Below the pieces are notes generated by a model. It was not told the origin of the DNA, ran no database searches, and saw only the letters and a list, made by a program, of their open reading frames with translations. Positions 37,381 through 49,470 of a stretch of 64,000 nucleotides of DNA are shown piece by piece. How positions within the stretch are numbered: the first letter of the stretch is position 1; each line of letters starts with the position of its first letter. This DNA is from Molossus alvarezi. Taxonomy: Eukaryota > Chordata > Mammalia > Chiroptera > Molossidae. The stretch is taken from NCBI GenBank assembly GCA_037176705.1, contig CM073887.1:63201001-63265000 (forward strand). Direction: 5' to 3'. The translations under genes were made by a program, and so were the position numbers.

Positions 37381-40300
37381 TCTTACCTCTGCATAGTACT
37401 CCATTGTGTATATGTACCACTGATTTTTTATCCATTTGTCTACTGATGGACACTTGGGCTGTTTCCAGATCTTAGCTATTGTAAATAGTGCTGCTATGAA
37501 CATGGGGGTACATATATTCTTCCTGATTGGTGTTTCAGGCTTCTTAGGGTATATTCCTAGCAGTGCGATCACTGGGTCAAATGGAAGTTCAATTTTTAAT
37601 TTTTTGAGGTAACACCATATTGTTTTCCATAGTGGCTGCACTAGTCTGCATTCCCACCAGCAGTGTATTAGAGTCCCCTTTTCTCCACACCCTTGCCAAC
37701 ACTTGTTGTTTGATGATTTGTTGATGGCGGCCATTCTGACAGGTATGAGGTGATACCTCATTGTTGTTTTAATTTGCATCTCTCTGATGATTAGTGATGT
37801 TGAGCATTTCTTCATATGTCTCTTGGCCATTTGTATGTCCTGTTTGGAGAGGTGTCTATTCAGCTCCTCTGCCCATTTTTTAATCGGGTTCTTTGTCTTC
37901 CTTTTGTTGAGTTGTATGAGCACTCTATATATATTGATAATTAACCCCTTATCTAATACATCATTGGCAATGATGTTCTCCCATATAGTGGGATCCTTTT
38001 CATTTTGATGGTTGTTTCTTTTGCTGTGCAGAAGCTTTTTAGTTTGATGTAGTCCCATGTGTTCATTTTTTCCTTTGTTTCTGTTGCCTTAGGTGATGTA
38101 TCAGTGAAAATTCTGCTCCGTATGATGTCCGAAATTTTGTTGCCTACATTTTCTTCTAGAATTTTTATGGATTCACGGGTCACATTTAAGTCTTTTATCC
38201 ATTTTGAGTTTATTTTTGTGTATGGTGTAAGTTGATGGTCTAGTTTCATTTTTTTTGCATGTAGCTGTCCAATTTTTCCAACACCATTTATTAAAGAGGC
38301 TGTCTTTACTCCACTGTATGCTCTTGCCACCTTTGTCAAATATTAATTGAGCGTATTGCCTTGGGTCCATTTCTGGGTTTTCAGTTCTGTTTCACTGGTC
38401 TATATGCCTGTTCTTGTGCCAGTACCAGGCTGTTTTGGTTACAGTCGCTTTGTAGTATAACCTGATATCCGGTATTGTGATCCCACCTACTTTGTTCTTC
38501 TTTTTCAAGATTGCTGTGGCTATTTGGGGTCTTTATTGGTTCCATATGGACTTTTGAAGTATTTGTTCTAGTTCTATGAAATATGTCGTTGGTATTTTGA
38601 TGGGATTGCATTGAATCTATAGATTACTTTGGGTAGTATGGACATTTTAATGATGTTAATTCTTCCAATCCATGAACAGGGTATGTGCTTCCACTATTTT
38701 ATATCTTCCTCTATTTCTTTTTTCAATGACCTGTAGTTTTCTGCAAATAGGTCCTTTACTTCTTTGGTTAAGTTTATTCCTAGGTATCTTAATTTTTTTG
38801 GCGCGATGGTAAATGGGATTGTTTTTTCAGTTTCTTTTTCTGTGAGTTCATCATTGGTGTATAAGAATGCCATCTATTTCTTGACGTTAATTTTGTATCC
38901 TGCTACTTTGCCAAATTCATTTATTAAGTCTGATAGATTTTTGATGGAGTCTTTAGGGTTTTCTATGTATAATATCATGTCATCTGCAAATAATGACAGT
39001 TTCACTTCCTCCTTTCCAATTTGGATCTCTTTTATTTTTTCTTCATGTCTGATTGCTGTGGCTAAGACTTCCAGTACAATGTTAAATAAGAGTGGCGAAA
39101 GTGGACATCCCTGTCTTGTTCTGTTCTTAATGGAAATGTTTTTAGTTTCTGTCCATTGAGTATGATGTTGGCTGTAGGTCTTTCATATATGGCCTTTATT
39201 ATGTCTAGATATGATTCCTCTATTCCTACATTGCTGAGCGTTTTTATCAGAAATGGATGCTGGATTTTGTCGAATGCTTTTTCAGCATCTATTGATATGA
39301 TCATGTGGTTTTTATTCTTCATTTTGTTTATGTGGTGTATCACGTTTATTGATTTGCGAGTATTGTACCCGCCTTGCATCCCTGGAATGAATCCCACTTG
39401 GTCATGGTGAATAATTTTTTTGATGCATTTCTGGATCCGATTTGCTAATATTTTGTTCAGGATTTTGGCGTCTATGTTCATCAGGGATATTGGCCTGTAG
39501 TTTTCTTTCCTTGTAGTGTCTTTTTCTGGTTTTGGAATTAGAATTATGCTGGCCTCATAGAACGTGTTTGGAAGTCTTTCTTCTTCTTGAATTTTTTGAA
39601 ATAGTTTGAGGAGAATGGGTGTTAGTTCTTTTTTGAATGTTCGGTAAAACTCCCCCGTGAAGCCATCTGCCCTGGGCTTTTGTTTGCTGGGAGAGTCTTG
39701 ATTACTTCTTCAATTTCCTTAGTTGTTATTGGTCTGTTCAAGTTTTCTATCTCTTCCGGGTCTAGTTTTGGGATACTGTGTGTTTCTAGAAATTTGTCCA
39801 TTTCACTTAGATTGTTGAATTTGTTGCCATATAGTTGTTCATAGTAGTTGTTAACGATCTTTTGTATTTCCGTGGTGTTGGTTGTTACTTCTCCTCTTTC
39901 ATTTCTGATTTTGTGTATTTGGGTTCTCTCTCTTTGTTTCTTGGTGAGTCGAGCTAAGGGTCCATCAATCTTGTTTATCTTTTTGAAAAACCAGCTCTTT
40001 GTTTCATTGATCCTTTGAATTGTTTTTTTTGGGTCTCTATGTCATTTATTTCTGCTCTGATTCTTACTATTTCCTTCCTTCTACTTACTCTGGGTTTTCT
40101 TTTTGTTTGCTCTCTAGTTCTTTAAGTTGTGAGGTTAGACAGTCAATTAGAAATTTTTCTTGTTTTTTGAGGTAGGCCTGTAATGCTATGAACTTCCCTC
40201 TCAGAACTGCTTTCGCTGCATCCCATAGATTTTTGTTGTTGTGTGTTCATTTTCATTGGTTTCCAGGAAGTTTTTAATTTCTTCCTTGATCTCCTCGGTG

Positions 40301-41082
40301 ACCCATTCATTGTTTAATAACATGCTATTTAGCCTCCATGTGTTGAAATGTCTTTGCATGTTCTTGTTGCAATTGATTTCTAGTTTCGTGCCATTGTGAT
40401 CTGAGAAGATGCTTGATATGATTTCAGTCTTCTTGAACTTGTAGAGATTTAGTTTGTGTCCTATCATGTGGTCTATCTTTGAGAATGTCCCATGTGCACT
40501 TGAGAAGAATGTGTATTCTGTAGTTTTGGGGTGTAATTCTCTGTAGATATCTATTAAATCCATTTGGTCTAGTGCTTCATTTAGAGTCCCTGTTTCCTTG
40601 CTAATTTTTTGCCTAGAGGATCTATCCAGTGCAGTCAACGGGGTGTTGAAGTCCCCTGCTATGATTGTGTTGTTGTCAATTTCTCCTTGGAAGTCCTCCA
40701 GAAGATTTTTAATATATTTTGGTGCTCCTATATTGGGTGCATATATGTTTATCAAGGTTATATCTTCCTGTTGGATAGATCCTTTCAATATTATGTAGTG
40801 GCCTTCTTTGTCTCTAGTTATGGTCTTCATTTTGAAATCTATTTTATCAGATATGAGAATTGCTACTCCAGCTTTTCTTTGCTTTCCATTTGCTTGGAAA
40901 ATTTTTTTCCATCCCTTTACTTTCAACCTATGTGAGTCTTTTGTTGTGAGGTGGGTCTCTTGTAAACAACATATAGATGAGTCATGCTTTCTTATCCAAT
41001 CAGCTACTCTGTGTCTTTTTATGGGAGCATTCAATCCATTTACGTTTAAGGTGATTATTGATATGTACTTATTTATTGCCAT
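37381..41082 (-). pseudogene. L1 ORF2 (endonuclease / reverse transcriptase), broken
   Basis: The frame opens at 41082 (MAINKYISIITLNVNGLNAP) with an intact 293-codon endonuclease part that includes QETH, YAPN, GDFNTPL and SDHNG motifs. It then closes near 40201. Reverse-transcriptase motifs persist: [36 protein letters not shown], and FADD at about 38975-38990. A frameshift lies near 39120. The C-terminal region (37400-38058) reads [20 protein letters not shown] and a zinc-knuckle-like [18 protein letters not shown]. The SINE at 37107 cuts the last codons. In an active element this protein nicks target DNA and copies L1 RNA. Confidence 0.88.
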
Positions 41083-41099
41083 TTTTGTTTAGTGTGGTT

Positions 41100-42194
41100 C
41101 TATTTTTCTTCCCATTTCTACTGCTAATTACAGCATTCTTTTAACATTTCTTGCAGTGCTGGTTTGGTGCTAATGTATTCCCTTAGCCTTTTTTTGTCTG
41201 GGAAGCTCTTTATTTGATTTTCTATTTTGAATGATAGCCTTGCTGGGTAGAGTAGTCTTGGATTCAGATTCTTGTTTTTCATGACTTTGATTACTTCATG
41301 CCAATCCCTTCTGGCCTGTAGTGTTTCTTGTGAGAAGTCAGCTGAGAGCCTTATGGGGTTTCCTTTGTAGGTAACCTGTTGCTTATCTCTTGCTGCTTTT
41401 AGGATTCTCTGTCTTTAATTTGTGGCATTTTAATTACTATGTGTCTTGGTGTGGGCCTGTTTGGGTTCATCTTACTTGGGACTCTCTGTGCTTCTTGAAC
41501 TTGAATGCCTTCTTCCTTCACCAAATTAGGGAAGTTTTCTGTCACTATTTTTTTGAATATATTCTCTATCCCTTGCTCCTTTTCTTCTTCTTCAGGGACT
41601 CCTATGATGCGAATATTATTACGTTTCCAGTTGTCCCATAGTTCTCTTAAGCTGTCTTCCTGTTTTTTTAATAGTTTTTTCCTTTTGTTTTTCTGATTGG
41701 TTGATTTTTTCTACCCTGTCTTCTAATTCACTGATCCGGTCCTCAGCTTCCTCTACTCTGCTTTTTAAACCTTCCAATGTCTAAGATTACCTTCTTTTTC
41801 TCATGAAGACACTTCAGGTTCCCGCTACGACAAGCATTCTTGGTCAGTAGTCATTCTAAACATCATATAAATCCAGCATGTCATTATTATGAATTGTGGT
41901 TTTAAATAAAGGATGGTTTTGTTTTTTTTTTTTCTTCTCCCCCACCCAAAAAAATAAACCTTCCAATGTGTTTTTCATTTCTGATATGTCATTTTTTATC
42001 TCTTCTTGATGGTTTTTAATTTCCAGTTGGCTTATTTTCAGTGTCTCTATGTCCTTACTCATGCTGTTCAGCTTCCTCAAGATCATGGCTCTGAATTCTA
42101 GCTCTGTTAACATGCCTAATTGCTCCACATTGATCTCATCTTCAGTGGAGGGGTCTTGCTCTTTCATTTGGCTTCTGTTTCTGTGTTTCACCAT
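41100..42194 (-). pseudogene. L1 ORF1 (RNA-binding chaperone), broken by insertion
   Basis: The ATG at 42194 starts MVKHRNRSQMKEQDPSTEDE and a predicted coiled coil (LRKLNSMSKDIETLKISQLE, IKNDISEMKNTLEG). An insertion with a 14-bp target duplication (41780-41957) interrupts it. The remainder, down to about 41100, contains decayed RNA-recognition-motif sequence with several frameshifts. Confidence 0.8.
41780..41957 (+). mobile_element. Unidentified retroinsertion inside L1 ORF1
   Basis: The 14-mer AAACCTTCCAATGT occurs on both sides (ending at about 41779 and starting at about 41957). The insert contains TTTTAAATAAAGGATGG (a polyadenylation signal on the plus strand), a T-rich stretch and a short A run. 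It looks like the 3' end of an mRNA reverse-transcribed by L1. I do not recognise the parent gene. Confidence 0.65.
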
Positions 42195-43012
42195 TTTGGC
42201 TATCACTGTGGGCTTTGGAGCCTGTCAAGTTTTCCCTGTAGGTGTTGGTGTTCTGCTGTTTGTGGCTCCCTCTCCTGTGTTTAGATGAGCGAGGGAGGAC
42301 CCACGTTGAACACCACTGTCAAGTCTTACTTTCCTGGTTAAAGTTTCCAGCCCAGGAAAGGTACTGTTATCCTCCAGCAATTTGCCTGGAGGCTAGCAGT
42401 CGAGGTTACTTGAGGAGTTTTGGGTTGTCAGTTGATTGAAAAGCTCCCTCAGGTGCTCAGCACAAGGGGATTTCCCGAGGGTGGGGCAGATGCTGGTTGT
42501 TAATGAGCCTCAATTAGCACTTCAATGGCCCACAAGGTGGGGTTGGATCTCCGAGGGAGGGGCTGCTGCCTCTCCTCAGAGCCCTGGGAAGGAGCAATAT
42601 GCCCACCGTCCTGGGTGGCTGCACTCAGCCAAAGCTCTGAGCGCCCTCCAAACCCCGAGTGTCCCGACGCAGTTCCAGTCCAGTCCGCCCTCCCTCTGCC
42701 GGAGCCCAAGGTGAGTGGCTGTGGCTGTTTCAGCCTCTGTCCCGGCTGCGCTGTGGAGCCGCCTGGGAGTGTGACCCGAGGGCGCCGCTCCCAGCTGAGG
42801 CCGCTGCCGAGCTGCCGACCGTGGGCTCCCAGCCCCGTCTCGCGCCTTCGCAAGCCTACCGGGATCGAGTCAGTGTCCCTCGTTGTCTGGTCCTCCAAGC
42901 TGCTTTTCTGTTGCTTTTTCCCGTCGATTTGTCTGTGTTATAGTTGTAATTCCAGTTTGGTTCTGGGAGACGGTCTGTGTAGCTCCGTTCACTCCGCCGC
43001 CATTTTTCCTGA
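42195..43012 (-). promoter_or_regulatory. L1 5' UTR with YY1-like motif at its end
   Basis: This is the GC-rich leader before ORF1. Its outer end on the minus strand reads AAAAATGGCGGCGG (42996-43007 core), which resembles a YY1 site. In primate L1 the YY1 site at the extreme 5' end directs accurate initiation. Confidence 0.6.
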
Positions 43013-43047
43013 GCATCTCCTCATAATTTTTATTTATTTATTTATTT

Positions 43048-43281
43048 TTATCCTCACCCGAGGACATTTTTCCATTTTTTGTACAGACAGAGCGGGAGGG
43101 AGAGAGAGGAAGAGAGAGAGAAACATCGATGTGAAGGGACACATCGAGTGGCTGCCACCCGCACGACCAACCAGGGCCGGGGACAAACTGCAACCGAGGT
43201 ACATGCCCTTAGCGGGAACCGAACCCGGGTCTCTCAGGACCGCAGGCCGATGCTCCAACTGCTGAGCCAAACCGGCCAGGG
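43048..43281 (-). mobile_element. Ves-type SINE beside the L1 5' end
   Basis: TTATCCTCACCCGAGGACAT to GCCAAACCGGCCAGGGCT. CTCATRATTTTT is repeated on both sides. Confidence 0.94.
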
Positions 43282-44194
43282 CTCATGATTTTTAAAACAA
43301 ACTCAGTGAACCATCAAAAGAGGAGGGCAGGGCCCGAGTCCATTCGGAGGAGAGCAGGAAGCCCACCAGAATTAAACATCACGAAGATGTTAGTCTTGGT
43401 GAGAAAGCCATAATAAAGAGAATGTCCCCAAATGTATCACTAGTCCCGGCATCTCTCCAGTACTTGGGCCCTACATTCAACTGTCTATTAGACATCTCTA
43501 CCTAGATGGGAGGAAGCTACACAAACAGTAAGTCCTAAACCTATTTTCTTCCCACTTCCACTTCATCCCATCACCAAAAAACCCTTTCTTCCCAACTTCC
43601 TTGGTCTTGAAACCAGTCTTGAAACTTCTTTGATCCCTTCCTCTGCCTTGCTCCTACATTGTGTCTCCCTCCAGCTCTGTCATCCAGCCAACCAGGCTCT
43701 TCTGACTCCAGTCTCACCCCATGTAGCTCCATCCTAGAATCTGTTGCCATTTCAATGAGCGAAACACAGGATTTAAAACCAGATAGACTTGGCGTTAATC
43801 CATCTCTGCCACTTACTTGGTCTTTAACCTCTGACAAACTTCTCAATCTCATCTCTAAAAGGGGAAACAAATATATATGTAAAGGACTCATTCTATGACT
43901 GTGTAACAGGAAGATTTACAGGGGGAAAAGTGGTATTATAAATACATAGGTTGAAAATTGTTTTTTTTTTTTCCTAGTCTACAAGTTCATTACAAAGAGT
44001 GAGCACATTTCCCCCTCTCTCCATAGCAATTTTTGCTGGCAGTCTGGGCTGCTTTTACCCCCAAAAGGAAAAGTTCACAGACCATTGTATTTCAGAGTCT
44101 AGGTCAGAAGTCCTAACTCATTCTGGAAGGGCAGGTCCTTCCCATGAACCTGCTTTGTTCCATCTGTATAGGGCTGATATGAAACATTTAAAAA
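43282..44194. other. Noncoding stretch
   Basis: No exon or confident repeat; ORFs are short and featureless. Confidence 0.5.
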
Positions 44195-44930
44195 ATATAT
44201 GAATGAATTCCAACATTTAAAAATCAAGACCTCTTCAAAATCATTAAACATTGGGGAAATACAAATCAAAACCATAATGAGACACCACTTCACATCCAGT
44301 AAAATGACTATAATAAAAAAGACAGACTGTAACAAATGTTGGCGAAAATGCAGAGAAACAGGAACCCTCAATCATTTCTGGTGAGAATGTAAAAAGGTGC
44401 AATCTCTCTGGAAAATACTTTGCGAGTTTCTTAAAAAGTTAAATGTATCATGTGACACACAATTCTACCCAGTGGTATCTATCAAAAACCAAAAAGTATA
44501 ACATATACAGACACAAAGACTTGGACACAAATGTTCACAGCAGCATTATTCATAATAGCAAAAAAATGGAAGGGCCATGAACTGGGGAATGGATAAAATG
44601 TGCTACGTCCACACAATGGAATACTATTCAGCAACAAAAAGGAATAAACTGCAGATATATGCAACGTGGGTGAACCTTGAAAACATAATGCTCAGCCAAA
44701 GAAGCCAGTCACAAAAGACCACATAGTATATGATTCCATTTATACACAATGTCCATAAAAGTCTTCACTATAGAGACAGAAAGGGGGATCACAGTTGCCT
44801 GGAGAGGAGGGACATCAGAAGGATTAACAGTAAATTTATATGAAGTATCTCATTAGAATAAGAAAAATATTCTTAAACTATTTATGGTGATGGCTGCACT
44901 ACTTGGTAAATTTACTTTTTAAAAAACTCA
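44195..44930 (+). mobile_element. Old L1 ORF2 C-terminal and 3' UTR fragment
   Basis: The plus strand encodes QIKTIMRHHFTSSKMTIIKK, then CWRKCRETGTLNHFW, the end of L1 ORF2p. It continues with AATGGAATACTATTCAGCAA and an old 3' UTR. More decayed than the L1 at 36.7-43 kb. Confidence 0.8.
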
Positions 44931-44933
44931 TTG

Positions 44934-45138
44934 AGCCCTGCCATTGTGGCTCAGTGGTTGAGCATTGATCCATGCACCAAGAGGTCGCTGGTTCGATTCC
45001 CAGTCAGGGCACATGCCCAGGTTGTGGGCCTGATCCCCAGTAGGAGGCATGCAGGAGGCGGCCAAATGATGTTCTCTCTCATCAATGTTTTTATCTCTTT
45101 CTTCGTCTCTAAAATCAATACAATAAAAAGAAATTTTA
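44934..45138 (+). mobile_element. Ves-type SINE (AATAAA-ended subfamily)
   Basis: GAGCCCTGCCATTGTGGCTC to CTAAAATCAATACAATAAAA; inserted at the end of the old L1. Confidence 0.9.
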
Positions 45139-45207
45139 AAAAATCGTTGAACTTCATACTGTGAATTACTTGAGTCCCAAAATATACCCTAATAAAGTAA
45201 AATTTTA

Positions 45208-45430
45208 TTTTTTATGTTTTCAAGATTTTTAATTGATTTTTAGAGAGAAAGGGAGAGGGAAAGAGAGAGAAGCATCGATATGAGAGAGAGAAATCCATCA
45301 GCTGCCTCCTGCATGCCCCTCACTAGGGATCGAGCCCACAACCCGGGCATGTGTCCTGACCAGGAATGGAACTTGCAACGTTTTGGTACACAGGATAAGA
45401 CCCAACCAACTGAGCCACACCAGCCAGGGC
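45208..45430 (-). mobile_element. Ves-type SINE with 17-bp TSD
   Basis: AATTGATTTTTAGAGAGAAA to GAGCCACACCAGCCAGGGC. AATAAAGTAAAWTTTTA is duplicated at 45191 and 45431. Confidence 0.92.
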
Positions 45431-45589
45431 AATAAAGTAAATTTTTAGATAAAGAAAAGAGACCTGTCATAGAAAAATCCAAATTTCCTACTTCTCTAGA
45501 ATAACTGGAAGATCTGGAAAGTCAGCAACAATTTGTTGATGCCTTAACTGCTGTTCCTTTTAATTTCTTTATTATTATTATTATTTTTG

Positions 45590-45836
45590 TTAACCCTCAC
45601 TGAGGATATTTTTTTCCATTGATCTTCAGAGAGAGAGTGGAAGGGAAGAAAGGAGGAGGAGGAGAGAGAAACATTGATGTGTGAGAGACACAATTGATTG
45701 GTTGCCTCCTGCAGGTGTCCTGACCAGGCCAGGAATCAAACCTGTAAGCCAGGTACATGCCCTTGACTGGAAATTGAACCCATGACCCTTCAGTGCTCTG
45801 GCCGATGCTCTATCCACTGAGCCACGCCGGCCGGGC
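45590..45836 (-). mobile_element. Ves-type SINE
   Basis: TTAACCCTCACTGAGGATAT to GCCACGCCGGCCGGGCT. Confidence 0.9.
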
Positions 45837-46433
45837 TGCTGCTCCTGTTCAAACAGGCATGTGCTCTCCAGTGTGCTTCAGATGCCTCTACTCTCTGCTG
45901 TCTCTTAGGGCCGACTTACTTTATTCATCGACATTCTTTGCCTGGCCCTTTTTTGGCATTTATTTTCGTTTTCAGCCCCTGTCATGAGTGTTGATGGATT
46001 TCATGTTAGATTATTCCAGAGAGATAAGAAGAGAGGTGGTTTTGTTAGAAGAAGAGCTGTTTCCCTGGTAGTGGTGAAGGGGTAGGAGGGTCGGTGTGTC
46101 CTGGAGAAGCAGAGCGAGAGCCAGGGCCCAGCTTTCAGCGTGATTCCTGGCAGGGTCGGGACCCTGGGGCACAGACTGTGATAACCATCTCACAGCACAC
46201 CCAGGGCAAAATACCCGACCTCGCCAGGGGTCAGTGCTCAGCTGTGGCATCTCGAACTAGAAGGAGTAATGGTAAAAACAGAGACTCCAATAAGCTGAGA
46301 AAGATGCAATCTTCCAGAATTTTCTTGGTCCCCTTCAGCTCTGGAGCTCTGGGGGAACCAGGAGAAGGAGTTCCTGAAAATCACTAACAGAAGACCTCTT
46401 ACTAACCATGCAGGATAAAGCTAAGTCAGATTT

Positions 46434-46670
46434 GCCCTCACCAGTTTGGCTCAGCAGTTAGAACATTGGCCCGTGGACCAAAGGGTTGTGGGTTTGATTC
46501 TGGGCAAGAGCATGTACCTCGGTTGTGGTTCATCCCCAGCCCTAGTCAGTGTCATGCGGAAGGAAACCAGTGGATGTGCCTCTCTCACATTGATGTTTCT
46601 CTCTCATTCCCTCCACTCTAGCTGAAGATAAATAGAAAAATATCCTCAGGTGAGAATTAAAAAAAAAAAA
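46434..46670 (+). mobile_element. Ves-type SINE with 14-bp TSD
   Basis: GCCCTCACCAGTTTGGCTCA to GTGAGAATTAAAAAAAA. The duplication GCTAAGTCAGATTT lies at 46420-46433 and 46671-46684. Confidence 0.95.
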
Positions 46671-46684
46671 GCTAAGTCAGATTT

Positions 46685-48299
46685 AATTTGGTTTAGAAAA
46701 AGGAAGGTGTGATAGTTTTTGCATCCAAATTTTCTAGAACAAGCTATACCTGTGGCAAAGGTTCATTGAGTGTCCTTGATGTCTAGGGGATTGTACCAGG
46801 TGCTGAGGAAATACCTACATCAACATAGGCAAGGTTCCTACCCTCAAGATACATATAGGTTTGCAGAAAATATAAGCAAATAGGCAGATAATGATAGTAA
46901 AACAAGGGGTTTTCATATGGAGTCCATGGACACCTAAAGGGTTTTATGGGTTCTATAAAACCTCTGAAATTGTAGGCAAAATTTATTGTGTGCTCTTTTC
47001 TCTGGAAGATCTACAGCTTTTAGCAGATTCTCATAGAGACCTCTGATTCAAAAAGTTGAGAGAATGCAATATAGTAGGGTAAGTATGACATTATGGGGAG
47101 TACAGCAAGGTCCAGGGACATCTGAGGGACACATACCCCAAATGTGGCAGGAATGCGGAGGGAAGAGACATTCCAGAAAGTCTTCTTAGGAAATGTTATA
47201 TGAACATATAATCTGAAAAACGACATGTTAACCAGACAAACAGGAGGAAAAGTTTCAGCAAAAGCAGCATAGAGAAGAGAGAATGCAGGGCTCTTCGAGC
47301 TCAGAGAGTTCAGAGTAGCCAGGGCGAAGGGAGCAAGCGTGCAGGAGTGAGGAGACCTGGCACTGAGGAGGGGTGCTGGGCCGACTATATGTTTAAATCA
47401 TGAGGCAGAATTTAGATTTTATCCAGAGGACCATGGGGAACTATGGAAGAGTTGGAAATTGAAGAGCAACACGATCAGGTTTGTGTTTTAGAAGAATCAT
47501 TCTGGTCACAATGCAGAGAGTAGATTGAAGTGGGGTTGGCAGAGACCAGGTAAGAGGCTGCTGTAGCAAACAGTCGAGCTGAGAGATGATGCTGACGTGG
47601 TCTAAGAAGGGGGCAGCAGGCTGGAGAGACATGATCAGATTGTGGTGATTGCTGTTTTGAGCATTAAGGGAGTATTTAAGGTACCGAGCCAATGCATGAA
47701 GACATTAAAGTGCCTAAATGCCTAGCACAATGCTTGACACATCGTACAAATTGATTCCCTTCCTCCTGGTCTCAGCCTCCTGAATTAATAACAAACCCTC
47801 ACTGTACCCTGTACACACTTTTATAAAAGCACCTATAAAAATTCCTTACACATATTCAAATTCATCCTTGTATCCTATGTCAACTGAGTGTCAATGAATC
47901 AGGAGGCTTTGGCTAGAATTGTATAATGAAGATTTATTCAGGGGTCTTAAGGTTGTCAAATCAGAAACACAACTGGACAATACCCAGAGTGTTCTGAAGA
48001 AGAAAGCAAAGGTAAGATTTCTTATAGGAAAAGGTTCATTCTTGAGAAGAGTCACTCCTGCATTCTTAACTTCTGGTTTGGTCTAAGATGATAATCTTGC
48101 AGATCCCCGGTGTTCTGGATAATGAATGTCAGGTGATCTCGGTACATGAACATTCTTTCCTAAGTCCTTCCAGGGGTAATCAGAAGGTTATCTATAGGAT
48201 TTATATGCATCTATGTATACATGTACCTATATATCTTTAGGCATAACTGGGGAGTTCAAAAGCTTAAGTTCCCAGGCTAGTTAAAACAACAGTAGACTT
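46685..48299. other. Noncoding stretch with old repeats
   Basis: 46760-46930 is MIR-like. 47370-47700 resembles an ancient interspersed repeat whose family I do not name. No exon or RNA gene seen. Confidence 0.45.
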
Positions 48300-48509
48300 G
48301 CCCAGCCAGTGTGGCTCAGCGGTTGAGCATTGACTCATGCACCAAGAGGTCGCTGGTTTGATTCCCAGTCAGGCCACATGTCCAGGTTGTGGGCCAGATC
48401 CCCAAGGAGGCGGCCAATCGATGTTCTCTCTCATCAATGTTTCTATCTCTTTCCCTCTCCCTACCTCTCTCTTTGAAATCAATAGAGGAAAAAAAAAAAG
48501 TAAAAACAA
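48300..48509 (+). mobile_element. Ves-type SINE (AATAAA-ended subfamily)
   Basis: GCCCAGCCAGTGTGGCTCAG to GAAATCAATAGAGGAAAA; flanked by GTRGACTTG. Confidence 0.9.
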
Positions 48510-48774
48510 AAAAACAAGAGTGGACTTGTTTCCTCATGCCTCAGGCTGCTTGATTTTAGTAATTTAGCAGCTTGACTAAAGTGACTTCATTTTATTTTTT
48601 CACTCTTTTCTTACCTCCTTTAAGACCAGTGCTGTCCAATAGAAGTAGAATGTGAAGTACCAAAGCAAGCCACATAAGTAGGTTTAAACTTTCTAGGAGC
48701 TATATTTAAAAAGTAAAGAAAAGCAATCGAATTGAATTTTAATAACATATTAACCCCATATAAAAAGAATATTA

Positions 48775-48897
48775 AGCCGTGGTCAGTTTGAATCAGCAGT
48801 TGGAGCATCAGCCTGCGGACCAGAGAGTCCCGGGTTCAGTTCCCTCTAGGTAGGTGCACGTACCAAAAAAATATATATATATAAAGAAATAAAAATA
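48775..48897 (+). mobile_element. Short Ves-type SINE lacking its 3' half
   Basis: CCGTGGTCAGTTTGAATCAG to AGGTGCACGTACC, then A/T-rich tail. It is flanked by TAAAAAGARTATTA (48760-48773 and about 48898-48911), so it inserted in the short form. Confidence 0.8.
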
Positions 48898-49041
48898 ATA
48901 AAAAGAGTATTACATTTCAACATGTAACCAATTAAAAATTATGAATGGGATGATTCACATTCTTTTTATTATGTTAAGTGTTCAAAATCCATGTGTGTTT
49001 TAGACCCGTGACACATCTCATTTCAGACTGGCCACATTTTT

Positions 49042-49291
49042 TTTTTTTTTTAAGTTTTTTTTTTTTTTTGTTTGTTTGTTTTTTTACAGATAGAGTGGGA
49101 GGGAGAGAGAGGAAGGGAGAGAGAGTGAGAAATATCGACGTGAAGGGACACATCGAGTGGCTGCCACCCATACGACCAACCAGGGCCGGGGACAAACTGC
49201 AACCGAGGTACGTGCCCTTAGCGGGAACTAACCCGGGTCTCTCCGGACCGCAGGCCGACGCTCTAACCGCTGATCCAAACCGGCCAGGGCA
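49042..49291 (-). mobile_element. Ves-type SINE with 17-bp TSD
   Basis: A T-rich tail, ACAGATAGAGTGGGAGG to CCAAACCGGCCAGGGCA. AGACTGGCCACATTTTT is repeated at 49025 and 49292. Confidence 0.94.
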
Positions 49292-49394
49292 AGACTGGCC
49301 ACATTTTTAATGCTCGAGAGCTATATGTAGCTGATGGCTATCTTATAAGAGAGCACAGTGCTAGATGGTAAACTTCTTGCAGACAAGGCCAGTG

Positions 49395-49470
49395 TGTTCA
49401 ACTTGTATCCCAGGGAACTATCTCAATGCTTGATACATAGTAGCTGCTCATTAAATGTTTGTCAGATAGA
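49395..49470 (+). mobile_element. L2-like 3' end
   Basis: TCAATGCTTGATACATAGTA and GCTGCTCATTAAATGTTTGT match the typical L2/MIR tail. A GGAT/GGGT simple repeat follows. Confidence 0.55.

Larger units (their letters stand above)
36718..43012 (-). mobile_element. Near-full-length L1 (bat)
   Basis: The minus strand reads from a 5' end with an ATGGCGGCGG motif (about 43008) through a GC-rich 5' UTR (to about 42195), ORF1 and ORF2, to a short C/A-rich 3' UTR and A tail at about 36718. TCCTCATA-like sequence flanks both ends (36711-36718 and 43018-43025), fitting a target duplication. It is interrupted by a SINE (37107-37368) and by an unidentified insertion (41780-41957). ORFs are broken, so it is inactive, but structurally complete. 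Confidence 0.9.

Noticed and set aside
37132..38058. 308-codon minus-strand ORF with a novel C terminus
   Set aside because: It is the end of L1 ORF2 running into the SINE inserted at 37107-37368; the fusion is an insertion artefact, not a new gene.
38764..39159. Plus-strand ORFs of 84-131 codons at 38.7-41.1 kb
   Set aside because: They are antisense to L1 ORF2 coding sequence and are shadows of it.
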